Origin: Rhynchopus sp. YZ270_cl-10
Taxonomy: Eukaryota > Euglenozoa > Diplonemea > Diplonemida > Diplonemidae
Direction: 5' to 3'
Length of the DNA stretch: 64,000 nt
Assembly (NCBI GenBank): GCA_964035575.1
Contig: OZ037875.1
Location: 930,001 to 994,000, forward strand
This document shows, piece after piece, positions 21,401 through 32,036 of this stretch. The notes beneath the pieces are model-generated. The model was given only the letters and a program-made list of their open reading frames with translations, was not told the origin of the DNA and did no database searches. The first letter of the stretch is position 1, and each line of letters opens with the position of its first letter. Position numbers and translations under genes: made by a program.

Positions 21401-21658
21401 ATTAGTGTGGATGCGCAGAAGGGGGAGAAGGACAGTGCTCTCGAGCTGCTTGATGCATTGACGCGGTCGGGTGCGCTCGAGCCGGAGCATGCCACCGTTC
21501 ACGTGATAGTGGCTGCAACGCACTGCTTCGATAAAACGCTCATAGATTGTGTCGTCCAAGACAACCTCAACCCCATAGCATCCGTCGAGGCCTCGTCTCT
21601 CGCAGCGATTGCCGCAGTGCACAATGTGTCTGTGGAGGAAGTGCTCAGAACCCAATAG
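15418..21658 (+). CDS. B1: two-domain B-family protein with coiled linker (4 exons)
   Basis: Exons 15418-17523, 17814-17927, 18248-18363 and 20674-21658 join in frame through GT-AG introns to give 1106 aa. Residues 1 to about 655 are the B N-terminal region, with motifs such as CHTPRRNAEVDAA, IFIPVLPLFHTED and SPAQQRFARAYRALQMEATL. I recall similar motifs in uncharacterised proteins of other microbial eukaryotes, with no assigned function. Next come a charged Lys/Glu/Ala coiled segment, exons 2 and 3 (IRECKKKIHSLK, coiled-coil-like), a Gly-rich turn and a second coiled segment. Residues 880-887 are QGIIGRFF, a consensus PIP box. The last 190 residues are the B C-terminal region (THCFDKTLIDCVVQDNLNP). 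Intron 3 is 2.3 kb and holds two inverted-repeat elements and satellites. The pyrimidine-rich leader before the ATG is common to all B genes. Confidence 0.8.
18626..18887. repeat. TATACACAG 9-mer satellite
   Basis: About 29 perfect tandem copies inside element T1. The B3 counterpart is three copies (27 bp) longer. Confidence 0.95.
18898..19560. repeat. CAGTA pentamer satellite
   Basis: 663 bp of (GTACA)n, about 133 copies. A paired variant (CAGTG at 19280 and 19300) is repeated at 19490 and 19510, showing an internal 210-bp duplication. The B3 counterpart has only one such pair. Confidence 0.95.
19781..20539. mobile_element. TA-flanked inverted-repeat element T2 abutting T1
   Basis: Starts TAGGGGGTCCGACT and ends AGTCGGACCCCCTA, with inverted arms of about 150 bp (matching blocks 19819-19932 and 20403-20511). 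It shares its left TA with the right TA of T1. The centre has no gene. A poly-C run follows. A related but inverted partial copy lies at 63558-64000. Confidence 0.75.
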
Positions 21659-21942
21659 CGTGGAAATTTCAGGTAGACCAGAAAGGTGATGCGAAACTGT
21701 GCACACCCATCCCCGTTTAGAGTCTTTTGAGCAACAAGTAAAGAGAAACGAGCCTCTGTAGCATTTTCGTGCCATCAGTGTGCGATACAACAAAAGTATT
21801 CATGAGAAGGGCCGAAGCGTGTTTGTGAGTTCTTGTGCTGTTCTATCCTTTGCACAATGTACCACAAAATTCGTGCGCAATAGCATTTACAATCAGTGTT
21901 GGACACTCCCTCAGTGCGGAATATGTCCCAATCTGTGTGCGT

Positions 21943-22073
21943 ACTCATTTCTCTCGTTTCCCCCATGTCCCCCATTTCTCCCATTTGAGGTAGCCAGGTG
22001 CACAACGCTATGATTTTTACCCCCTCTACCTTTCGTGTAGTATTTCCTCATACCAAGCAACCTCACCTGCGAT
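21943..22073 (+). promoter_or_regulatory. Shared upstream block before A2
   Basis: Same 130-bp block as before B1, with GTACTCATTTCTCTCG at its start. It is followed by CTCTCTCTATAGCAAAGGTG, common to A genes. Confidence 0.55.
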
Positions 22074-22254
22074 TGACTCCCACACACACTCTCTCTATAG
22101 CAAAGGTGTTCTATATGCACACCCGTTCCCACTGTGGCTATGCTTGCCAAGGGGTGGGAGGCAGTTCAGAGACACCCACCACTCACCACACCTCACAAAC
22201 CACAACCTTCACAAAAAGAAACAGCACACAAGACCCCCGACACAACTCAAAGGA

Positions 22255-23478
22255 ATGGAGGTGCACGTGACGTGTGTTCTGTCCGGTAATGTGCACATCG
22301 TGGAGGTGGAGGAAGGTGCGACGGTGCTGGACGTGAGGGAGCGTGTGGGGGAGGTGTTGCAGCTGGGTGCACTGCCGCAGTTGTGGCAGCAGGGGGGTGA
22401 GGGCAGGGTGCTGTTGGGCGGCGACGGGGATGCTGTGTCTGGGACAGGGCTGTGCAGTGGCGACACGCTTCTTGCTGAGGTGCGGACGGAGGTGCCGCAC
22501 ATCGAGGTGCCCACCATCGAGGATGTCTCCGCAAGCTGGAAGAGTCCGCAGAACCTAGGATTCTGTAAGAAACGCGTCGTGGCCTTGTCCCCTGGAGGAC
22601 GCTACTGTCTGAAGTACTACAACTTCAGCGACCCAGCGGGAGGGAGGCTCATCCAAACAGACCTCGTCACCGGCACGTCCACCACTGTCGCACGCCTCGC
22701 ACTGCACGAAGTCCCCACTGCAGTTGCGATGATATCGGAGCAACACTTCGCCTACCTGACCGACACGTCCGTCCACATCATGTCGACGGAGAGCACAGAG
22801 GAGCAGGTCTCCTTCACCCCTGCGCTTGACTGCTGCGGCAAGTTGCTCTCCATGACAGGCGCACCTGAGAGGGTTGTTGTTGGGTGCCGGTGCAGCGTCA
22901 GGGTGTTCAGCCTTGAAGGTGTGTGTCTGGCGCGTGCGGAGGTGCCTGCCTTCCGCGTGACGGTGTCGCCCTGTGCTCGGTGGGTTGCGTGCCTCAATAC
23001 CGGCCTGCAGCTGCTCGACCTGGAGACGCTCTCTCTCGTCAAGGTGTTCGCCGTACCGGTGATGGGTGTCAATAGGATTCTGCAGCCCGCTCCTGCGTTC
23101 TCTCCGTGTTCGGGGTTGGTTGCTCGCTCGTATAGTGATGAGGTGTATGTCTGTTCGGTTGAGGATGGACAGATACGTCATCGCTTCAGTGGAACACACT
23201 ATGGTGCTTCGTTCAGCACGTGTGGCGGCTATGTGCTGTCGTATGAGGAGTGTGAAGGCCTGAAGCGTTATAACTTGGCCACAGGCAGAGACGACATGAT
23301 CCACAGGGAGAAGTGGACCATCTACTGGTTTGTGGTCTCGCGCAACATGAAGACTGTAGTCTACAGTGACGTCAACGAGCTCTTCGTCAGAACCATTTGT
23401 TTCCCAGAAAGTACCCCAACGTCCGAAAGGCAGCACCCTCAGTCACAGTCTCGAGACAAGGGATGTCAATGTTGCTAG
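22255..23478 (+). CDS. A2: ubiquitin-like/beta-propeller protein with CxCC tail
   Basis: 407 aa, start chosen at MEVHVT as for A1 (an in-frame ATG at 22144 is judged leader). The ubiquitin-like region is identical to A1. Differences cluster in three places: residues about 100-135 (NLGFCKKRVV, SDPAGGRLIQ), about 265-278 (AVPVMGVNRILQP replacing TVPEQSGPWSLQS) and the blade after FSTCGGY. The tail ends GCQCC. It lies 600 bp downstream of B1 on the same strand and has the shared upstream block. It is duplicated as A5, with an identical protein. Confidence 0.85.
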   Translation: MEVHVTCVLSGNVHIVEVEEGATVLDVRERVGEVLQLGALPQLWQQGGEGRVLLGGDGDAVSGTGLCSGDTLLAEVRTEVPHIEVPTIEDVSASWKSPQNLGFCKKRVVALSPGGRYCLKYYNFSDPAGGRLIQTDLVTGTSTTVARLALHEVPTAVAMISEQHFAYLTDTSVHIMSTESTEEQVSFTPALDCCGKLLSMTGAPERVVVGCRCSVRVFSLEGVCLARAEVPAFRVTVSPCARWVACLNTGLQLLDLETLSLVKVFAVPVMGVNRILQPAPAFSPCSGLVARSYSDEVYVCSVEDGQIRHRFSGTHYGASFSTCGGYVLSYEECEGLKRYNLATGRDDMIHREKWTIYWFVVSRNMKTVVYSDVNELFVRTICFPESTPTSERQHPQSQSRDKGCQCC

Positions 23479-23550
23479 AGAGAGACGTGCATTTTCCTGT
23501 TTGAGGCGTTTGCCTTTCTCCTTCTCTTTCTTTTCCCTTAAAAGTTCAAG

Positions 23551-23594
23551 GGTGACCAAGCAGAGGCTTAGGTACATCTTCTTTGCTCGACAAT
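23551..23594 (+). repeat. Hairpin motif 73 nt after A2
   Basis: Identical to the copy after A1. Confidence 0.7.
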
Positions 23595-23833
23595 AGCAAC
23601 TTTGACGGAAGGTGCACTGGGTACTGCGTACTGGGTCGAGAGTGCCCTGTACATTGTCTCAGGGGCAGTGAGGTAGTTGGGGTTTTGTTTTCTCTTTGGT
23701 TTTGCATTAACTTGGGCCGTGAGTGCCTCTGGTTGCGCAGTCGATCCGTGAGTGATTGAAACAGGAGAAAGAACGGGTGCACCGAAACATCGGTGGAGTT
23801 TGCTCGTGTGTGTGTGTGTGTTGCTGTGTGTGG

Positions 23834-23963
23834 ACTCATTTCTCTTGTTTCCCCCATGTCCCCCATTTCTCCCATTTGAGGTAGCCAGGTGCACAACGCT
23901 ATGCTTTTTACCCCCTCTACCTTTCGTGTAGTATTTCCTCATACCAAGCAACCTCACCTGCGA
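23834..23963 (+). promoter_or_regulatory. Shared upstream block before A3
   Basis: Same 130-bp block, preceded by a short (GT)n tract. Confidence 0.55.
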
Positions 23964-24145
23964 TTGACTCCCACACACACTCTCTCTATAGCAAAGGTGT
24001 TCTATATGCACACCCGTTTGCACTGTGGCTGTGCTTGCCAAGGGGTGGGAGGCAGTTCAGAGACACCCACCACTCACCTCACCTCACAAACCACAACCTT
24101 CACAAAAAGAAACAGCACACAAGACCCCCGACACAACTCAAAGGA

Positions 24146-25366
24146 ATGGAGGTGCACGTGACGTGTGTTCTGTCCGGTAATGTGCACATCGTGGAGGTGG
24201 AGGAAGGTGCGACGGTGCTGGACGTGAGGGAGCGTGTGGGGGAGGTGTTGCAACTGGGTGCACTGCCGCAGTTGTGGCAGCAGGGGGGTGAGGGCAGGGT
24301 GCTGCTGGGCGGCGACGGGGATGCTGTGTCTGGGACAGGGCTGTGCAGTGGCGACACGCTTCTTGCTGAGCGGACGGAGGTGCCGCACATCGAGGATGTC
24401 TCCGCAAGCTGGAACAGTCCGCAGAACCTAGGCTACTGTGAGGAGCGCATTGTTGCCTTGTCCCCTGGAGGACGCTACTGTCTGAAGCACCGCAACCCAG
24501 CGGGATCGGAACTCGTCCTGAGAGACCTCATCGCCGGCACGTCCACCATCGTCGCACGCCTCGCACCGCACGAAGTCCCCACTGCAGTTGCGATGATATC
24601 GGAGCAACACTTCGCCTACCTGACCGACACGTCCGTCCACATCATGTCGAGGGAGAGGACAGAGGAGCAGGTCTCCTTCACCCCTGCGCTTGACTGCTGC
24701 GGCAAGTTGCTCTCCATGACAGGCGCCCCTGAGAGGGTTGTTGTTGGGTGCCAGTGCAGTGTGAGGGTGTTAAGCCTTGAAGGTGTGTGTCTGGCGCGTG
24801 CGGAGGTGCCTGCCTTCCGCGTGACGGTGTCGCCCTGTGCTCGGTGGGTTGCGTGCCTCAATACCGGCCTGCAGCTGCTCGACCTGGAGACGCTCTCTCT
24901 CGTCAAGCTGTTCACTGTCCCTGAGCAGAGTGGCCCCTGGTCTCTGCAGTCCGCTCCTGCGTTCTCTCCGTGTTCGGGGTTGGTTGCTCTCTCGCATAGT
25001 GATGAGGTGTATGTCTGTTCGGTTGAGGATGGACAGATACGTCATCGCTTCAGTGGAACACACTATGGTGCTTCGTTCAGCACGTGTGGCGGCTATGTGC
25101 TGTCGTCTGACTCATGTGAAGGCCTGAAGCGTTATAACTTGGCCACAGGCATCAGCGACGTCATCCACAAGGAGAAGTGGACCATCTACTGGTTTGTGGT
25201 CTCGCGCAACATGAAGACTGTGGTCTACAGTGACGTCAACGAGCTCTTCGTCAGAACCATCGTTTCCCCAGAAAGTGCTCCAACGTCCGTGCCAACGTCC
25301 GTGCCAACGTCCGAAAGGCAGCACCCTCAGTCACAGTCTCGAGACAAGGGATGTCAATGTTGCTAG
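24146..25366 (+). CDS. A3: ubiquitin-like/beta-propeller protein with CxCC tail
   Basis: 406 aa, start at MEVHVT. The junction between ubiquitin-like region and propeller is shorter than in A1 (LLAERTEVPHIEDVSASW). The first blade is the most diverged of the tandem set (KHRNPAGSELVLRDLIAG). Around residue 260 it carries the A1-type loop TVPEQSGPWSLQS rather than the A2/A4 type. Near the C-terminus a PTSV unit is tandemly repeated (SAPTSVPTSVPTSERQ) before RDKGCQCC. A2 and A3 are the only adjacent A genes with no B gene between them. It is duplicated as A6. Confidence 0.85.
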   Translation: MEVHVTCVLSGNVHIVEVEEGATVLDVRERVGEVLQLGALPQLWQQGGEGRVLLGGDGDAVSGTGLCSGDTLLAERTEVPHIEDVSASWNSPQNLGYCEERIVALSPGGRYCLKHRNPAGSELVLRDLIAGTSTIVARLAPHEVPTAVAMISEQHFAYLTDTSVHIMSRERTEEQVSFTPALDCCGKLLSMTGAPERVVVGCQCSVRVLSLEGVCLARAEVPAFRVTVSPCARWVACLNTGLQLLDLETLSLVKLFTVPEQSGPWSLQSAPAFSPCSGLVALSHSDEVYVCSVEDGQIRHRFSGTHYGASFSTCGGYVLSSDSCEGLKRYNLATGISDVIHKEKWTIYWFVVSRNMKTVVYSDVNELFVRTIVSPESAPTSVPTSVPTSERQHPQSQSRDKGCQCC

Positions 25367-25432
25367 AGAGAGACGTGCATTTTCCTGTTTGAGGCGTTTG
25401 CCTTTCTTCTTCTTTTCCCTTAAAAGTTCAAG

Positions 25433-25476
25433 GGTGACCAAGCAGAGGCTTAGGTACATCTTCTTTGCTCGACAAT
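25433..25476 (+). repeat. Hairpin motif 67 nt after A3
   Basis: Same motif as after A1, six bases closer to the stop because the pyrimidine tract is shorter. Confidence 0.7.
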
Positions 25477-25701
25477 AGCAACTTTGACGGAAGGTGCACT
25501 GGGTACTGCGTACTGGGTCGAGAGTGCCCTGTACATTGTCTCAGGGGCAGTGAGGTAGTTGGGGTTTTGTTTTCTCTTTGGTTTTGCATTAACTTGGGCC
25601 GTGAGTGCCTCTGGTTGCGCAGTCGATCCGTGAGTGATTGAAACAGGATAAAGAACGGGTGCACCGAAACATCGGTGGAGTTTGCTCGTGTGTGTGTGTG
25701 T

Positions 25702-26358
25702 TTGATAACGGGTTTAGAGTGGGTAACGCCTGAACGGAGTATGGCCCACTTGTCACTTCTACCAGCCATATTGAGGGAGAGGCTACGGCTTATTGATACG
25801 GTTTTGGTGACTCCTTACGAATAAAATAAATTAAAAAGGGGGAGGGTTCTTCGCGGACGATTGGAGCGGGGGGTATACAAAATCAATTTCTCCAACCGTC
25901 ATTCAACATCAGGATTTGATCTTCACCCTGTGGGGTTTTCATCTTCGCGGGCACCTGCCCTGTGATACATGGCGGTATGACGCACTTACCATGAAACACC
26001 AACTAGTGGTGTAGCTGCGGCGCCTGTGACCATTTTGAACAGTCTCTGCGGAAAAAAGGTACTATGGCTAAATAAAAGTTGAATGTCTTTCCAGGCAGCA
26101 CACCTCACCCGAGGATGTGGCAAGCTCCCTCAGTGCAATGAGCTTGGCCTGACTTTGGGCAGTTGTACAGTCGGCACACTTCACCACCCAGGGTGTGGCA
26201 ATGGGGCCTGCGAGGTGCAATGCAGGTTGCCCACTGGACTGACCGTCACAAAACAAAAGGGGAAAAAAAGGGGGGTGACGTTTAACCCTCAGGGTTCTTC
26301 ATAGGGCTTCTGGAGGCGCCATATACCCCCGGATGCAATTTACCGTCCAGCCCAGGAC
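25702..26358. other. Unique spacer between A3 and B2
   Basis: About 650 bp absent from the equivalent intergenic interval of the other copies and bounded on both sides by (TG)n tracts. No gene was recognised. It repeats at 44009-44665 as part of the 18-kb duplication. Confidence 0.6.
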
Positions 26359-26391
26359 TGTGTGTGTGTGTGTGTGTGTTACAGTGTGGGG

Positions 26392-26520
26392 ACTCATTTC
26401 TCTTGTTTCCCCCATATCTCCCATTTCTCCCATTTGAGGTAGCCAGGTGCACAACGCTATGCTTTTTACCCCTCTACCTTTCGTGTAGTATTTCCTCATA
26501 CCAAGCAACCTCACCTCCGA
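26392..26520 (+). promoter_or_regulatory. Shared upstream block before B2
   Basis: Same 130-bp block, ending CCTCACCTCCGA. Confidence 0.55.
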
Positions 26521-26529
26521 TTGTCTCCC

Positions 26530-26907
26530 TGAAACCCGCTAAAGCGGAGCAGCTTCGCTGCGGGTTGGGAGATCATGATAGATATTACCGTCTTTGATTA
26601 ATTTGATTGACTTGTCGCAGGTGTTCTTTTAGGGCAGAATATATATTTTGTTATTCCTCAGCCTTTGAGCTGGTTGGCCGGGGTGCCGCAGTTTGCCGTA
26701 TTTTCACATCTAACCACACTCCTTCATCAGGTTTTTTGTCTCCGACACAAGTGTGGTTTCGGCTTCACGTGCCCCCCTCATCGTTGCAGCGACATCTAGT
26801 ACAAAAAGATCGCCTCCCCTCCATTTTGGTTTTCATAGTTTCAGTTCTTCGGTCTGGGGAGCTCTCTCCTCTTTCACGTTCTCTAGGTGGTATCTATCTA
26901 TTCTGAT
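26530..26907. other. 378-bp insertion in the B2 leader, flanked by CTCCC
   Basis: Relative to the B1 and B3 leaders, 378 bp interrupt the sequence TGTCTCCCAGTCTC, with CTCCC repeated on both sides (26525-26529 and 26908-26912). The insert begins with a stem ACCCGC..GCGGGT. No terminal inverted repeat or gene was recognised. It may be a transposed element or a retained intron-like segment. Confidence 0.55.
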
Positions 26908-27077
26908 CTCCCAGTCTCTCTCTCTCTCCTCCACCCCCTCCCCAAGCTCACGCAGTTTAAGTTTCGCATACATTTCGTCGATTCCTCCGACATACGCAAC
27001 CCACTTCGCACCAGAGCTACACAACAACGCTCCTCCCCTTTCCCCTTTCCCCCTCCTCCTCTCCTCCTCCCTTCCAA

Positions 27078-30000
27078 ATGGAGTACTTCCAAAGCACCGC
27101 AGTGCAGCGCAGCCTGCGCGAGGTGAAGAAGGTGCTCGCCTCGGCACGCCACCCTCTCCCTGCAGATGAAGTGGCACACAGCTATGCAGCAAAGTACACG
27201 CTTGTCGAGGACGCGGTTGGGGCAGGCGTTTCGAGTCAACTTCTTGCGCTTGAGGCGCTTGGTTTGGACCACACCGCCTTGGAACATCTGACCAACGCAG
27301 CCACCTCAGCGAAGACCGTCACCCTCCAGCTCCACAGCACCGAGACCTGCACACTTACCCGCACCGCGAAACGAGACATTGACCCTGCCTGCTGCACTAC
27401 CCTCGCAAAGATCATCTCCCGGCAGGTCCACACCATCGAAGAGCACTTCTGGGGGATAAATATTTGTTACGAAATCCGTGCCGCCATCGGGCACAACGAG
27501 GAGAGCGTGGTCCTGCAGAAGGGGAATTTGGTGACGGAGGTGAAGACTGCGACTGAGGAGCGTCCGAAGCCTTCGGTGCATGTGGTTGATGGGGTGGAAG
27601 CGGATCTGACCTGGATGCTGTTGCAGAAGAGAGAAGGAGGGGAGGGTGCGGTTAAGAACGTTGTCTTCAGCATCAACCGCGATGCATTAGCTTGCCACAC
27701 ACCGCGCAGAAATGCAGAAGTTGATGCAGCAGTGCGCTGTGCACGTGATCTCTGCACCTGGGGCAGGGAGGTCGTGAAATATTTCGACACGCTTTTCACG
27801 TTCGAAACACAACACACAACACCGTTGTTGGAAACCGCGAATTTATTTGAGGGTGGCATATTTATTCCGGTTTTGCCTCTATTCCACACTGAGGACTCTC
27901 AAGCAGTGTCTCTGTCACAACCTGAGGTGACAACCCTTGGGGACATAGTGCGTTTACTGGAGCACGAAAGGGAAGGGATGGACACTGCGTTGGCGAGAGC
28001 GGACACACAGCTTGAGGCTGGGACGGGTATTGTTTGTCCCGCCTCTGGACGTATTGTTGTTGCGGTGCGGCATCTGTGCGAGGTGGGGGCAGCGGTTGAA
28101 GGGGCAGTGGACTATGTGGAGGCGCTTCTGAGACACCAGCTTGTGGCTGCTGTGGGGCACGAGGTGACGGCAGACGACTTTGCAGAATGCATGCAACACC
28201 ATTTGAGCAGGGTTGTGCATCATGAGTACCTTCCTAAGGGCTGCAGCCATCGCGTTCGTCGCAATGGGTATCATCCGGAAGGGTGTTTCTCTCTGGAAGT
28301 TGCTGCCGGCTCTGGCAGTTCTGGTGGCGCACCCATTCTCACTGCAGTGCGCAAGCTGCATGCCAGCGAGACCACGCCTATGCGTTTTGCGTTAAACGCG
28401 ACAGTCGATCTGACGCTGCACGGAGAGCGTTTTGTGCACACCCATTTGTGCCATAAGTTCTCCACGGAGGCCATGCCGGCGCTGCAGGTCTGTGCGCGGG
28501 CCCAGCATTTCAGTGGTTTTGTGCTAATGGTAGGGACCATAGGGGGTCCAGGGCTGTTCCTCCCAAAGCATGCAGTGTATGTGAAGGACGGCGACGAAGT
28601 GTTGATGCCGCTGCTGTTGGAGCAGATCCCTTCGGCGAAGGAGTTTCGCGACGCGATTGAGTCGCTCTCACCCGCACAGCAGCGCTTTGCGCGGGCATAC
28701 CGTGCACTGCAGATGGAAGCGACCCTCTTCGGCATCTGCGTGGTGCAGGTCAAGCCGCTTCTTGAGCGTGCCCTGAACCTCCCGGAGGGGAGCCTCACCC
28801 AGGAGATCGCCCTCACGCAGGCTGCGCTACAGCTGCTAACAACCAACGGTATACCGTGCGACCAGCTTGCTTACCAGAACGATGGCCTCGATGCTGACGA
28901 CACAATACCCGCATCGCAAAAGGTGGCTGCAGTGCAACACCATGTTGCTGTGATGCAGGAGATGATACAGACTATGAAGGACGAACAGCTGGAGGCAGAG
29001 GAGAAAAAACGGAAGTCACGCCTTGCGAAGAAAGCCGAGGAGGCAGCGAGAGCCGCAGAGGAGGGTACGCCACAGGACGATGGCAAGGAGCGCAGGGCAG
29101 TGATCACTGGGTTCCGTGTCTTCGCACGTCTGAGACCGTTCATCGCAGAAGAGCTCGAGATCCTTAAAGGGCAGTACCTCCGCTCCACCATCGAGATGAA
29201 GGGAAACTCGACCTTCCCGCTGAACCCCGCCAACAACTGGAGGCCGTCGCATGAGTTTGTCTTCGACAGATCGCTCTGGTCGATCCCACAAAGCCAGAAG
29301 CTGAAGCCCACCCCCCACTTCTACGACAACAAGCACGAAGAGTGCATTAACCAGGAGGATATGTACAACATTGCCACCCGTGACGAGACCGGCACTTCCA
29401 TGATCGACAACGCCTTCATGGGCATCAACTCCTGCGTCCTCGCGTACGGACAGACCTCGTCCGGAAAGACCCACACCATGATGGGACAGTACGGTGAGGG
29501 CTGCGACCCTGCCATGCGTGGTATCATCCCGCGTGTGTGTGAGGAGCTCTTCACTAAGGTGCAGGAGAGGCGTGAGTTCGAGGCAGCCAAGGAGGACGAG
29601 TCGAAGCGATGGGAGCTTGATGTGTCCGTGACCTTCGTCGAGATCTACTTGGAGAAGGTGCGTGACTTGCTCGACGAGAAGCTGAGTACAAAGGTATGAC
29701 CCTTTTATCTTTTTTACCACACACAACCACATAACCCCTACACACAGCAAGCGGTGCGTGCGACCACCGGCGGAGGCAGAGAGGAGAGCGCTGTGAAGGA
29801 GGCCCTTGCAGCAATGAAGGAGGCACGTATCCGCAGAGACCCCGAGAAGGGACCCTACGTCGAGGGCATCGAGCACGTCAAGGTCAACTCGTGGCAGGAC
29901 TGTGAGAAGGTGCTGCAGCGTGGGTCTGCACACCGTACCACCGCGGTGACATCTGTGCACGACAACTCGTCGCGTTCGCACGCTATCTTCACCGTGTCTC

Positions 30001-31449
30001 TTATTCAGAAGCGTCTGCTGAAGGAGGACCGTGTCAACGGCAAGATGTACGAGAGGAAGTCTGGATGCATCAACCTGGTCGATCTTGCCGGGTCTGAGCG
30101 TGGAGGAGGCACCACGTACGTCAACGAGTCTGCTGCCATCAACAAGTCGCTGACGTCCCTGCGTCGTGTGATTGACAAGCTGATGGAGCGCCAGACCGTG
30201 CTCTTCGAGCGCCAAGCCGCACAGCTTGAGGGCAGACCTGTTCCGGTAGGCGCACTTCCCCACGTTCCCTACATGGACTCCGTGCTGACGCAGCTTCTCG
30301 AGGACTCTATTGGTATGTGCAAACATGCAAAGGCTTGTTTCATTCTCTCATTGATTGACAATATCGTCTTAATCATTCTCTCGCACCACGAACACCAACA
30401 CAAACACAAACAGGTGGCAACTCCAAGACCGTCATGATCTCCAACATGACACCCTACTCCGCATACTACGAGGAGACGCTGCGCACCCTTGAGGTATGTT
30501 TCCACACAACAGCACCACGCTGTTCTTTGCAAAGTGTTCCCCCACCTACAAAAACCATCGCCACACCCCACACCCCACACCCCCCGCCACAGTGGTCCCA
30601 GAAGGCCAGGAAGCTTGTAACCGTTGTGGTGAATAACATCGATGAGTCTGGGGTATGTAACCGCGCGTTTACACATCACCCTTTTTCGCGAAACCAACAC
30701 AAAAACACCACAAACGCCCCCTGGGTTCGTTAGGAAGGACACCTTGCTATACAGCGTTGCTTCTTCCGTTGCAACACAGAGAAATACGCTTTTTTCCCCT
30801 TCAAATATTACACCACCTCCGCCACCCACGCCTGCAGATGGTTAAGAACGCACTTTCCGGCCAGATTGGTAAAATGCGTGGGACCGCTTCAGCGAAGTCC
30901 GCACCCCCAAAGCCTCAGACAGGTGGCGGAGCAAAGTGCGCACCACCACAGCCCACGCCAGCCGTAAAGGAGACTGCCAAGACGGAGACTACGACAGACA
31001 GCACAGAACACAGCCTGGAGGAGAGATGTGCTTCAGAGGCGTATGATGTGAGCAGGCTGCCGCAGGTGTTGGAGGCGGCATTTGAGGGTGGTGGTGGTGG
31101 TGGTACGGTGCGCCCGACTGTCGTGAAGGTTGCGGGGAATTGGAGTCGGAGGAGGAAGGAGACAATCCTGAGTCCGTACAGCGAGGCGGGGATTAGTGTG
31201 GATGCGCAGAAGGGGGAGAAGGACAGTGCTCTCGAGCTGCTTGATGCATTGACGCGGTCGGGTGCGCTCGAGCCGGAGCATGCCACCGTTCACGTGATAG
31301 TGGCTGCAACGCACTGCTTCGATAAAACGCTCATAGATTGTGTCGTCCAAGACAACCTCAACCCCATAGCATCCGTCGAGGCCTCGTCTCTCGCAGCGAT
31401 TGCCGCAGTGCACAATGTGTCTGTGGAGGAAGTGCTCAGAACCCAATAG
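27078..31449 (+). CDS. B2: B-family protein with an internal kinesin motor domain (5 exons)
   Basis: Exons 27078-29693, 29748-30312, 30414-30493, 30593-30652 and 30838-31449 join in frame (1310 aa). Residues 1 to about 655 are the B N-terminal region, differing from B1 by about three residues. A kinesin motor follows at about 672-1107. It has the start FRVFARLRPF, P-loop GQTSSGKT (791-798), switch I DNSSRSH (944-950), switch II DLAGSER (984-990), SVLTQLLEDSIGGNSKT across the exon 2/3 junction, and a neck-like WSQKARKL. All nucleotide- and microtubule-contact motifs are present, so an active ATP-driven microtubule motor is expected. The SVLTxLLxDSxGGNS form resembles kinesin-3. The last 190 residues are the B C-terminal region. 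A motor placed between two unrelated conserved regions is unusual. The PIP-box segment of the other B types is absent. Confidence 0.92.
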
Positions 31450-31733
31450 CGTGGAAATTTCAGGTAGACCAGAAAGGTGATGCGAAACTGTGCACACCCA
31501 TTCCCGTTTAGAGTCTTTTGAGCAACAAGTAAAGAGAAACGAGCCTCTGTAGCATTTTCGTGCCATCAGTGTGCGATACAACAAAAGTATTCATGAGAAG
31601 GGCCGAAGCGTGTTTGTGAGTTCTTGTGTTGTTCTATCCTTTGCACAATGTACCACAAAATTCGTGCACAATAGCATTTACAATCAGTGTTGGGCACTCC
31701 CTCAGTGCGAAATATGTCCCAATCTGTGTGTGG

Positions 31734-31863
31734 ACTCATTTCTCTTGTTTCCCCCATGTCCCCCATATCTCCCATTTGAGGTAGCCAGGTGCACAACGCT
31801 ATGCTTTTTACCCCTCTACCTTTCGTGTACTATTTCCTCATACCAAGCAACCTCACCTGCGAT
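31734..31863 (+). promoter_or_regulatory. Shared upstream block before A4
   Basis: Same 130-bp block, with small differences (CCCATATCTCCC, CGTGTACTATT). Confidence 0.55.
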
Positions 31864-32036
31864 TGTCTCCCACACACTCTCTCTATAGCAAAGGTGTTCT
31901 ATATGCACACCCGTTCCCACTGTGGCTGTGCTTGCCAAGGGGTGGGAGGCAGTTCAGAGACACCCACCACTCACCACACCTCACAAACCTTCACAAAAAG
32001 AAACAGCACACAAGACCCCCGACACAACACAAAGGA

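Noticed and set aside
22555-23436. Antisense frames of 290-295 codons over the A genes
   Set aside because: Codon-bias shadows of the A coding sequence, with no family resemblance.
29016-30326. 436-codon antisense open frame over the kinesin exons
   Set aside because: It is a shadow of GC-rich coding on the other strand; the plus strand has clear kinesin motifs and the antisense frame also crosses the introns.
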